From Candidatus Hydrogenedentota bacterium (GTDB taxonomy: Bacteria > Hydrogenedentota > Hydrogenedentia > Hydrogenedentales > CAITNO01), in contig CAITNO010000145.1 in NCBI GenBank assembly GCA_903893795.1, forward strand, positions 1 through 56,089: a stretch of DNA of 56,089 nucleotides, read 5' to 3'. Position 1 is the stretch's first letter; every line of letters begins with the position of its first letter. A model generated the notes under the pieces. That model did no database searches, was not told where the DNA came from, and saw only the letters and a program-made list of their open reading frames with translations. Positions 1 through 8,442 of this stretch are shown here, in pieces. Position numbers and translations under genes: made by a program.

Positions 1-61
1 CATCCCTGCCGGCTCTTTTCTTAATTAAGACAGCCGGCAGGGATGCCGGCGCTCCCAGTGG
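1..61. repeat. Palindromic intergenic repeat (GCCGGCAGGGATG family)
   Basis: Positions 1-14 and 32-45 are perfect 14-bp inverted arms around an AT-rich loop. The stretch 33-61 recurs as its exact reverse complement at 15724-15752, so this is a dispersed element and not just a local hairpin. It probably continues to the left of the window. Confidence 0.8.
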
Positions 62-65
62 AGGC

Positions 66-95
66 TTGCCCCGGCATGGCCCGCGCGGCTATAAC
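66..95 (+). promoter_or_regulatory. Candidate sigma70-type promoter of the FGGY kinase gene
   Basis: TTGCCC (66-71) and TATAAC (90-95) are separated by 18 bp, about 45 bp before the start codon at 139. Inferred from hexamer similarity only. Confidence 0.35.
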
Positions 96-138
96 ATGGA
101 CGCTTCGTTGACCCTAATCCGCAGCATGGGAATCGCAT

Positions 139-1734
139 ATGCAACAAGAATGGTGTGTGCTGGCCGTTGATCTCGGAACCTCCGGTTGCAAGACCGCTTT
201 GGTCACCGGCCGCGGCGAGGTGCTGGACTGGGCCTTTGAACCCGTCACCACGCATTATTTCCCCAACGGCGGGGCCGAACAGCGGCCCGACGACTGGTGG
301 AACGCTTTCATAAAGACCTCGCGCGCGCTGCTGGAAAAGCATGCCGAGCTGGTTCCCCATGTCGGCGCAGTCTGCTTCAGCACCCAGAGCGAGGGCACGG
401 TGCCGGTGGACGCGGCCGGCAACGCGCTGGGCAACTGCATCCTCTGGATGGACACGCGCGGCGCGGAACACCTCAAGCGCATCATCGGCGGACTGGTAAA
501 GATCGAGGGCTACAATGTCTGGCGGCTGTACCACTGGATTCGGCTGACCGGCGGCGTGCCCACGCGCACCGGCAAGGACTCGGCCGCGCACATGCTCTAT
601 ATCAAGCATGAGCAGCCCGGCGTCTACCGCCAGGTCCACAAGTTCCTCAACGTGCCCGACTACCTGAACCACCGCCTGACCGGCCGCTTCACCGCCACGG
701 TGGACTCCATCCTCACCTCCTGGGTCACCGACAACCGCGACACGGACAACATCAAATACAGCACGCGCCTGCTCAAGTATTCGCAAATTGAGGCGGAGAA
801 GTTTCCCGAGATCGTGCGCTGCACCGATGTTCTCGGCACCCTCACGCCCAAGGCCGCAGCCGAACTGGGCCTGCCCGAATCGACCGCCGTCGTGGCTGGG
901 GCCATCGACGTCACCGCCGCCGCGCTCGGCTCCGGCGCCGTGCGCGACTACGAGCCCCACCTCTACCTCGGCACCTCGTCATGGATGGCCGCGCACGTTC
1001 CCTTCAAGAAAACCGACATCACCACCTCGCTTGCCTCCGTGCCCTGCGCCGTGCCGGGCCGCCACCTGCTCATCGCGCTCCAGGCCACTGCCGGCGGCAA
1101 CCTCACCTTCCTGCGCGACAAGGTTCTTTACCACAAGGACGAACTGCTCCAGGAGGGACAGGCGCCCGACGTGTACAAGATCATGGACCGCATCGCCGAG
1201 AAGGTGCCCGCGGGCAGCAACGGCGTCCTCTATACCCCCTGGATCTACGGCGAGCGCGCCCCCATCGACGACCGCTATATCCGCGCGGGCCTGCACAACC
1301 TCTCGCTCGAAAACTCGCGCGAGGACATCATCCGCGCCTTTTACGAGGGCGTCGCCTACAACACCCGCTGGATGCTCAAGCCCGTGGAGAAATTCCTGGG
1401 CCGCCCCTCCGGCCCCATCCGCGCCATCGGCGGCGGCGCCTCGTCCAACATCTGGTGCCAGATCTTTGCCGACGTGATGAACCGTCCCATGCTCCAGGTC
1501 AAAGACCCCATCCAGGCCAACGTCCGCGGCGCGGCGTTCATCGCCGCCGTCGGCATGGGCAAGATTCAAGTTGACGAGATCCCCGCGCTTACGGAGATCA
1601 AGGCGGAATACCAGCCCAACCCGGAGACCCGGACCGTCCACGACGAACACTTCCGCGAGTTCACCGCAATCTACAGGCAGAATAAGGGCATCTACAAGCG
1701 GCTTAACGCCAGACGCCTGGGAAACAAGGCGTAG
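139..1734 (+). CDS. FGGY-family carbohydrate kinase (xylulokinase-like)
   Basis: 531 residues, the usual size for the ATP-dependent FGGY sugar kinases, which phosphorylate an open-chain sugar in the cytoplasm. The N-terminal phosphate-1 motif VDLGTSGCKTALV lies at about residues 10-22, and the second-domain motif AGAIDVTAAALGSG at about 253-266 carries the likely catalytic base D257. A C-terminal GGGASSNIWCQIFAD segment matches the family's adenosine-binding region. There is no signal peptide. GGGA lies about 8 nt before the ATG. It precedes secreted alpha-galactosidase and fucosidase genes, so it may phosphorylate a sugar they release. The substrate cannot be fixed from sequence; xylulose, fuculose, rhamnulose and gluconate kinases share this fold. 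Confidence 0.9.
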   Translation: MQQEWCVLAVDLGTSGCKTALVTGRGEVLDWAFEPVTTHYFPNGGAEQRPDDWWNAFIKTSRALLEKHAELVPHVGAVCFSTQSEGTVPVDAAGNALGNCILWMDTRGAEHLKRIIGGLVKIEGYNVWRLYHWIRLTGGVPTRTGKDSAAHMLYIKHEQPGVYRQVHKFLNVPDYLNHRLTGRFTATVDSILTSWVTDNRDTDNIKYSTRLLKYSQIEAEKFPEIVRCTDVLGTLTPKAAAELGLPESTAVVAGAIDVTAAALGSGAVRDYEPHLYLGTSSWMAAHVPFKKTDITTSLASVPCAVPGRHLLIALQATAGGNLTFLRDKVLYHKDELLQEGQAPDVYKIMDRIAEKVPAGSNGVLYTPWIYGERAPIDDRYIRAGLHNLSLENSREDIIRAFYEGVAYNTRWMLKPVEKFLGRPSGPIRAIGGGASSNIWCQIFADVMNRPMLQVKDPIQANVRGAAFIAAVGMGKIQVDEIPALTEIKAEYQPNPETRTVHDEHFREFTAIYRQNKGIYKRLNARRLGNKA

Positions 1735-1760
1735 TTTTTCCAAAGGTGATTCTGTGTAAT

Positions 1761-1830
1761 GTGGGGCAGACATTCCTGTCTACCTTCCTTGTCCTAGATT
1801 CAAATCGGCAGACAGGAATGTCTGCCCCAC
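1761..1830. repeat. Inverted repeat, GTGGGGCAGACATTCCTGTCT family
   Basis: Perfect 21-bp arms at 1761-1781 and 1810-1830 with a 28-bp loop. A close relative with longer arms sits at 55703-55773. It lies in the 258-bp gap between the kinase and the alpha-galactosidase and could also terminate transcription of the kinase gene, although no clean T-run follows. Confidence 0.85.
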
Positions 1831-1992
1831 ACAGTTCACCCTTTTCCCGTTTCAAATCCCTGGCCCAAGGCCCTCAAGCCTTTGCGGCGCGGCTGTGCTG
1901 CGCTGGGAATTCGGTGGTTAAGATTCTTCCCTCATGCTATGCTGTTGCAAGTGTAGGAAAACCCGCGACTTTCAGCCTGCAGGAGTCCCGCC

Positions 1993-4866
1993 ATGTCTGT
2001 TGTTGCCTGTATCTCATCCCTGATGGTCTTGGTTAATGCCGTATCCGGCGCGGCGGAGGACCGTTGGGAACTGTCCACGGCCGACACGCATCTGGTGGTT
2101 GCCGTGCAGGACAACCAACCCGCGATCGCCACGCTCGGCGTGCCCGGTGCGGATCATGCATGGGTGGATGAGGTCGTCCCCGTTCCGCTGATGGGCAAAG
2201 TCGCGGTGGCGGGCAGGGACCTTTCCACGCACTGGACCTTCAAGAATGCTTCCCGCGATGAGGCCGCAGGCACGCTGACACTCACTTTCGACAATACCGA
2301 ACCGCCCATGACGCTGCGTTCCTGCTGGCGGGCGCTGCCCGGTCCCGGACCGGTGGAGCATTGGGTCGAAATCGTCAACAACGCCACAACGCCGGTGATG
2401 CTGACGCAGCAGGACAGCCTCACGCTTTCACGGTTGACGCCCGGCTCCGGCGCGAGCCTGTGGTGGGTGCAGCGGGGCGGCAGCAACGCCAGCACCCAGG
2501 GCGGCACGCACACGGACGCACTGACGGGAGACCGCGACCTGGACCTGCGCAGCAATTGTGAAGACGGGGCTAGCCCCGTGCCGTGGATGGCCGTGCAGGT
2601 GGCAGAAGAACGCGGTCTCTATGTGGGCTGGGAGTTTTCCGGGCTGGGCCATATTCGCGCCACCGCCATCGACAGCGGCAAAATGGTCGGCATCCACATC
2701 GGCAATCTGCCCGAATTCCAGACCGACATCGCACCCGGCGAGACCTTTCTGGTGCCGCCCGCGTTTGTGGGCTGTTACAGCGGCGGCATCGATGACGGCG
2801 CCTATTCGCTTCACCAGTGGATGCTGGCCCATGTGCGGCCCGCGCTGCCCGAAGACGTGCCCGACCCCATACTGGCCTACAACCTCTATCTCGATGCGGG
2901 CGGTCCGAACGCGAAAGAGGCCGACGTGCTGCGCAGTGCGGCCTTCTGCGCCGACCTCGGCTTTGAGGCGTTCATGCCCGACGCGATGTGGTTCCCCGAA
3001 TGCGGCGACTGGCGTTGGGACCCGGCCCGTTTCCCCAAGGGCGTGACGCCCATCGAGGAATTCGTCCACGGCAAGGGCATGCGGCTGGCGCTCTGGTGCG
3101 CCTGGACCAACGGCGGCATTTCGACCGACCCCGGCGCGCTCAGCGTGCGCGGCCCGGTGGGTCATCCGGACTGGTTCGGGGGCGATTTCAATGCGGACTG
3201 GAAGCCCGGCCCCTTCTACGGCGGCAGCATCTGCCTGGGCAGTCCGGAGGCCAAGGCGTGGGCCATCGAAAAGACCCAGTGGCTTGTGGGCAACCACAAA
3301 CTGGATTACCTCAAGCACGACTGCGGCCCCATCGTGAACGCGTGCAGCAAAAAGGACCACCGCCACCACTACGGCGTGGACGCGAGCTACTGGGCGACCA
3401 TGGGCTACTACGAGGTGCAGGAAAAACTGCGCGCCGCATATCCGCGCGTGATCCTGGAAAACTGCTCCGGGGGCGGCCACATCAAGGATTACGGCATCAT
3501 GCGCCGCACGCACTATGTCGTGACCACGGACACGCTGTCCAACCTGCCCGACCGGCAGAGCATCTATGACTCCACCTTTGCCATGCCGCCGCTGATTTTG
3601 CAGGCCTACACCTACGAGCGCGAATACAAGGTGCCCGGCGACGACCCCGGTTCCTTCCTGTGGCGCAGCGCCATGATGGGCGCGTGGCAGATTGACCCCA
3701 CCAACACGCGCATTTGGACCGACGACGACCGCGACTGCGCGAAGCGCAACGTGCAAATCTACAAAGAGTGGGTCCGGCCCATGCTGAAGGATGTGAAGGT
3801 GCACCACATCCTGCCCCGTCCCGACGGCCTGCATTGGGACGGCATGTTCTACTGGAGTCCCTCGTTGAAACGCGGCACGGTCTACATCTTCCGTCCCGAT
3901 TCGCCCGATGCCGCACAAACCGTTCCGGTGAAGGGTCTGGACCCGGCCACGAGCTACTGGGTGTGGGGCGAGGACGGCGCGGTGGACGCCGCCACGCGCA
4001 CCGGCGCCGAACTGATGGGCGCGGGCCTGGCGCTCCGCCTGCCCGGCCGCTACACCTGCGACCTGGTCTATGTGCGGGACGCCGCGCTGGGCAGGCCGGA
4101 CGGCCTGGAGAAACCGGGCGCGTTCACCCTTCTGCCCGCCGCCGCCACCAGCGACGCCTTTCACGCCTCTGCGCGGCTCTCCTGGGAACCTTCCGCCCAT
4201 GCGCGGAGTTATCATGTTTCCGCCGACACCGCCGACCTCCGGGCCAAAGGCCGCTACGACAAAACGGTCACTGGCACCACCTGCACGCTTCAGGGTCTTC
4301 CGCCCGAAGTTGAGCTTCATTACAATGTGGAGGCGGTTTCCCTGGGAGGAAACCGCAGCGCCGACAAAGGCCCTGGTCTCTGCACCATTCCCAAGCTGCT
4401 CACCCTGTCGGGCATCACCTTTGCATCCGACATGAAATGGCTGAAATCCAACGCGGGCGCAAAGAATGACGTCCATCGCGACACGAACCATGGCGGCACG
4501 GAAATATCCGTGGCGGGCAAGGTCTATCCAAAAGGATTGTGGACCCACGCCTACAATGAAGCCACCCCGGCGGACGTGGTGGTCAGCATTGCGGACAAGT
4601 CTTTTGTGCGGTTCATTGCCGATGCCGGCGTCGAGGACAGCGCCGGGAGCGGGTCGGTCCAGTTCCAGGTGCTGGTCGACGGCGCGGTCCGCGCCGAAAG
4701 CCCCGTGAAGACCCACGGCAGTGCGCATCACTTTGACGTCGATGTTTCCGGCGCCAAGGAAATCACCCTGCGCGTGCTCAACGGCGGTGACGGCTACCAA
4801 TGCGACCACGCCGCATGGGCCGGGGCCCGGTTCCTGGAAGCAGGGGCGAAGGATGTGGAATTCTAA
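1993..4866 (+). CDS. Secreted GH36-like alpha-galactosidase with C-terminal NPCBM domain
   Basis: 957 residues. A hydrophobic N-terminus of about 20 residues resembles a signal peptide but lacks a charged n-region. An N-terminal beta-sandwich (about 25-285) is followed by a TIM barrel. LDYLKHDCG gives the expected nucleophile D443, and ENCSGGGHIKDYG supplies the GH36 C-S-G-G-G signature with acid/base D499. A C-terminal beta domain and a fibronectin-like stretch (about 690-800) precede an NPCBM-type carbohydrate-binding module (about 808-950, with WLKSNAG, GLWTHA and AWAGARF). GH36/GH27 enzymes release terminal alpha-galactose, though planctomycete-type members may act on other alpha-linked sugars. 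AGGAG lies 7 nt before the ATG. The linker after the barrel is longer than in simple GH36 enzymes. Confidence 0.85.
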   Translation: MSVVACISSLMVLVNAVSGAAEDRWELSTADTHLVVAVQDNQPAIATLGVPGADHAWVDEVVPVPLMGKVAVAGRDLSTHWTFKNASRDEAAGTLTLTFDNTEPPMTLRSCWRALPGPGPVEHWVEIVNNATTPVMLTQQDSLTLSRLTPGSGASLWWVQRGGSNASTQGGTHTDALTGDRDLDLRSNCEDGASPVPWMAVQVAEERGLYVGWEFSGLGHIRATAIDSGKMVGIHIGNLPEFQTDIAPGETFLVPPAFVGCYSGGIDDGAYSLHQWMLAHVRPALPEDVPDPILAYNLYLDAGGPNAKEADVLRSAAFCADLGFEAFMPDAMWFPECGDWRWDPARFPKGVTPIEEFVHGKGMRLALWCAWTNGGISTDPGALSVRGPVGHPDWFGGDFNADWKPGPFYGGSICLGSPEAKAWAIEKTQWLVGNHKLDYLKHDCGPIVNACSKKDHRHHYGVDASYWATMGYYEVQEKLRAAYPRVILENCSGGGHIKDYGIMRRTHYVVTTDTLSNLPDRQSIYDSTFAMPPLILQAYTYEREYKVPGDDPGSFLWRSAMMGAWQIDPTNTRIWTDDDRDCAKRNVQIYKEWVRPMLKDVKVHHILPRPDGLHWDGMFYWSPSLKRGTVYIFRPDSPDAAQTVPVKGLDPATSYWVWGEDGAVDAATRTGAELMGAGLALRLPGRYTCDLVYVRDAALGRPDGLEKPGAFTLLPAAATSDAFHASARLSWEPSAHARSYHVSADTADLRAKGRYDKTVTGTTCTLQGLPPEVELHYNVEAVSLGGNRSADKGPGLCTIPKLLTLSGITFASDMKWLKSNAGAKNDVHRDTNHGGTEISVAGKVYPKGLWTHAYNEATPADVVVSIADKSFVRFIADAGVEDSAGSGSVQFQVLVDGAVRAESPVKTHGSAHHFDVDVSGAKEITLRVLNGGDGYQCDHAAWAGARFLEAGAKDVEF

Positions 4867-4956
4867 CCGTAGACGCGGCATCTTGCCGCGTTCCGCAGGG
4901 ACGAAGGGCCATAGAAGAAAGAGGTTGGAAGCCTCCTCTACTGTAGGAAATGCCCC

Positions 4957-7220
4957 ATGAATTATCGTTACCGAATCTTCGCCCTGCTTATTTGCATAAC
5001 AGTCCTTTCCCCTGTCCCCGCGATTGCCGCTGAAATCAACAACGGCCTGCTGCGTCTCTCCTTTGACGACACCACGGGCCAACTGCTCAGCTTCAAAGAT
5101 CTGCGCAACGGCCACGACCTTATTGCCGCGCCTGGAACGGAGGGACTCTGGAAGATTGACTTAATGCCCGGCGCCGCCAAGCCCGACCTCACCCCCCAGG
5201 ACGCAATGTTTGCGTATGTGCATGCTGACCCCGCGACCAAGACTATCGTGATCACCTGGACGCACTTTCAGCCCGACCAGTTGGAGCGTCTGGCCGTCCG
5301 GGCCACGGCCACGCTTGATGACAACGCGCCGATGAGCCGCTGGCGCATCGCTGTGGAAGGGCTCGGCAAGCTCTCCCCTGCGGCCATCCGCTTCCCCCGC
5401 ATCGCGAATATCGCCCCGCAGGAGGATGAAACCCTGGCCGTGCCCGTATGGATGGGCGAGCGCACCACCCGCGCCCGCGAACTCCTGAACGGCACAGGCC
5501 GTTTTGAGTGGGAATATCCCGGCATGCTGTCGATGCAGTGTCTGGCGCTCTACCGCAACAACGGCCCCGGCCTCTATGCCGCCTGCGACGACACCGGCGC
5601 CCGCGCGAAACGATTTGCCGTGTTCGGACAGCCCGAAAAGGCGCTGGGCTTCGAACTGACCCAGTTGCCCGAAAACGGTTCGGGCGACACCTCGCGCTAT
5701 GAATCCCCCTACAGCGTCCTCCTCGGCACCTTTGAGGGCGACTGGTTCACGGCGGCCGAACGCTACCGTGCCTGGGCGCTCCAGCAATCGTGGGCGACGC
5801 AGAGCCGTCTTGATACTGGCGCGGTGGCCGACTGGGTTGGCAAGACCGGCATTTGGATCTGGAACCGGGGCCGGTCAGAGGGGGTGCTGGGCCCTGCCAT
5901 GGCGCTGCAAGAACGCGCCCAGATGCCGGTCAGCGTGTTCTGCACTGGTGGCACGGCTGTCCCTACGATGTGGGCTTTCCCGAATACCTGCCCCCGCGCG
6001 AGGGCGACGAAGCCTTCCGCAAGGCGCTGGGCGACGCGCAGGCCAAGGGGATTCATGCGCTGGTCTATATGAACCAGCGGCTCTGGGGCATGACCACCAG
6101 GAGCTGGGCCGACGAGAACGCCGAACGCTTCGCCGTCAAGGACCCGGCGGGCAAGGTCCATCCCGAGGTCTACAACAGCTTCACCAAGTCCCCCTGCGCG
6201 TCCATGTGCATGGGCACTCCCTTCTGGCGCGGCAAATATGCCGGACTGGCCGAGCAGGCCGTCAACGGCCTCGGCGTGGACGGCATCTACATGGACCAGG
6301 CCTGTTCCAGCCTGGCCTGCTATGACCCGGCCCACGGCCATCCGCTGGGCGGCGGCAGCTACTGGATGGGCGGGTTCCGCCTCTTGCAGGCCGACATCCG
6401 CGAACGGACCAAGGCGGCCCGCCAGGTCGTGCTGGCCGGGGAGGGCTGCGGCGAGGCGTGGCTGCCCCATCTCGACCTCATGCTCAGTTTGCAGGTGAGC
6501 ATGGAGCGCTACGCCCAGCCCGGCGCCTGGGAACCCATTCCGTTCTTCCATGCCGTCTATCACGGCCACGGCACCTTCTACGGCAACTATTCATCGCTCA
6601 CCATGCCGCCCTACGACGACCTATGGCCGGCCGAAACCGCGCCCAAGGAGCCGATGAAACTGCTCGACCAAAAGTTCTCCGCCCAGTTCCGGCTCGAACA
6701 GGCCCGCGCCTTTGTCTGGGGGCAGCAACCCACCCTCGCCAATTTCCGCCCGTCCCAATTCGAGGAACGCGCCGGGGAGATCGCCTTTGCCCTGCGGCTG
6801 GCGCGGCTGCGCATGCAGGCCCTCCCCTGGCTCCAGCAGGGCACCATGCTGCGACCGCCCGCCACAGGCCTGCCCGACGAGGCGATCGACATTTCGCGCC
6901 TGTCCATCTACGCTGGCCAGCAGGAACCGCTCAAGCAGTACGGGAAGCCCTGCCCCCCCGTCCTCGCCAGCGCATGGCGCGCGCCGGATGCTTCGGTGGC
7001 CGTGGTGCTGGTCAATGTCACCGACCAGGCACGGCAGCTTTCCCTCCATCTGGACAGGGCCACCTGCGGTATCTCCGACACGGACCGTCTCTCCGTCCTC
7101 ACGGCCGACAACAGCCACAGCGGCTGCGCCTTTCAGGCCGATGGCGACCAATTGGCCGCCGACCTCGCCCCCGAAGACGCGTGTATCTGCCTCCTCGGAA
7201 GCCGGCAACTGCGGAAATGA
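4957..7220 (+). pseudogene. Secreted glycoside-hydrolase-like protein (DUF6259-like), split by a frameshift
   Basis: The first part (from 4957) starts with a clear signal peptide ending PAIAA (residues 1-25) followed by a beta-sandwich. The reading frame is lost at about 5941 and the protein resumes in another frame, running to 7220. Restoring one missing base next to 5941 joins MPVSVF to HWWHGCPYDVGFPEYLPP, giving about 754 residues. The downstream half is barrel-like, with MNQRLWGM, VDGIYMDQA and a C-terminal beta domain. From memory the HWWHG-type core resembles DUF6259 proteins found among secreted glycosidases; this assignment is moderate. Both halves have normal codon use, so this is a recent mutation or a sequencing error rather than old decay. 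Confidence 0.75.
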
Positions 7221-7293
7221 ATTGATCCCGTCCCGGTTTAGGAGTAGTCTTTCTCACTCACAGCTATTGGCATTCATATGCAGGAGCTTCAAT

Positions 7294-8424
7294 ATGGCCA
7301 CGGATGCAGTTCAATCCCCTTCCGCCCCAAACCCGCTTGCGGACCGCATTATGTCGGTCGATGTGCTGCGCGGGTTTGACATGTTCTGGATTGTCGGCGG
7401 CGGTGAAATCGTCCGCACGCTCGACCAGTTTTCGGGCAACCCCATCGTCAACTTCTTCGCCACCCAGCTCAAGCATTGCGACTGGCGCGGGCTCCGCTTT
7501 GAAGACCTGATCTTCCCGCTGTTCGTGTTTCTGCTGGGCATGGCCATCGTCTTCTCCGTCGGCAAGATTGTCGCGCAGGAGGGCAAGGCGGGCGCCTACC
7601 GGCGCATCCTGCGCCGTTTCGCCATCATGTTCCTGCTCGGCATTGTCTACTCCGGCGGCCTGTCGCGCGGATTGGACGGCGTGCGCATCATGGGAGTGCT
7701 CCAGCGGCTCGCCCTGTGCTACCTGATCGTGTCCATCATGTTCGTCCACCTCAAACCCAAACAGATGGCCCTTGTCGGTGTCGCCCTGCTCGTGGGCTAC
7801 TGGGCGTGGCTGTCCTTCGTGCCCGTGCCGGGCTTGGGCCGGGTTTCCTTTGAAAAGGGCGAGAACTGGGCCAACTACCTCGACAGCATGTATCTGCCGC
7901 TGCGCAAGAACGACGGCGCCTGGGACCCCGAGGGCTACCTGAGCACCCTGCCCGCCGTGGTCACCTGCCTGCTCGGCTTCTTCGCAGGCATGCTGATCAA
8001 GAGCCCCACCGTGCCCGCCCAGCGGAAGGGCCTGTACTTCATGGCCGCCGGTATCGTGCTGCTGGCCGCGGGCTTTGCCTGGGGGCTCCAGTTCCCCATC
8101 ATCAAGAAAATCTGGACCTCCTCCTACGTGCTGGCCGCGGGCGGCTACAGTTGCCTGATGGTCGGCATCTTCTACCAGATCGTTGACGTGTGGAAAATTC
8201 GCGCGTGGACCGCGCCCTTCCTGTGGATCGGCAACAACCCGCTTGCCATCTACATGGCCTGCAACCTGGTGGATTTCCAGAAGATCACGGCCCGCCTCGT
8301 CGGCGGCGGCGTCTGGGCGCCCGAAGGCGGCCTCGGCGCCATCGCCACCACGACGGTCAGTCTGGGCCTCGTGCTGATGCTGGCCGGGTTCATGTACCGC
8401 AAGAAAGTGTTCATCCGCATCTGA
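7294..8424 (+). CDS. Multipass membrane acyltransferase, DUF5009 / HGSNAT (NagX)-like
   Basis: 376 residues from the ATG at 7294, chosen because AGGAG lies 7 nt upstream; upstream in-frame codons overlap the preceding gene in another frame. The protein opens with RIMSVDVLRGFDMFWIVGGG, the characteristic start of the family related to heparan-alpha-glucosaminide N-acetyltransferase, and continues with about ten hydrophobic segments, including FEDLIFPLFVFLLGMAIVF and WIGNNPLAIYMACNL. Family members transfer acetyl or acyl groups from a cytoplasmic donor to a sugar on the other side of the membrane. Its place between secreted glycosidases suggests acylation of a glycan or of an imported sugar; the substrate is unknown. 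Confidence 0.85.
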   Translation: MATDAVQSPSAPNPLADRIMSVDVLRGFDMFWIVGGGEIVRTLDQFSGNPIVNFFATQLKHCDWRGLRFEDLIFPLFVFLLGMAIVFSVGKIVAQEGKAGAYRRILRRFAIMFLLGIVYSGGLSRGLDGVRIMGVLQRLALCYLIVSIMFVHLKPKQMALVGVALLVGYWAWLSFVPVPGLGRVSFEKGENWANYLDSMYLPLRKNDGAWDPEGYLSTLPAVVTCLLGFFAGMLIKSPTVPAQRKGLYFMAAGIVLLAAGFAWGLQFPIIKKIWTSSYVLAAGGYSCLMVGIFYQIVDVWKIRAWTAPFLWIGNNPLAIYMACNLVDFQKITARLVGGGVWAPEGGLGAIATTTVSLGLVLMLAGFMYRKKVFIRI

Positions 8425-8442
8425 GTTCAGGGAGGCAGTGTC

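Noticed and set aside
2428..5115. 895-codon open frame antisense to the alpha-galactosidase and next gene
   Set aside because: It mirrors GC-rich coding DNA; the translation lacks domain motifs and is His/Gly/Ala/Val-heavy as expected for a shadow frame.
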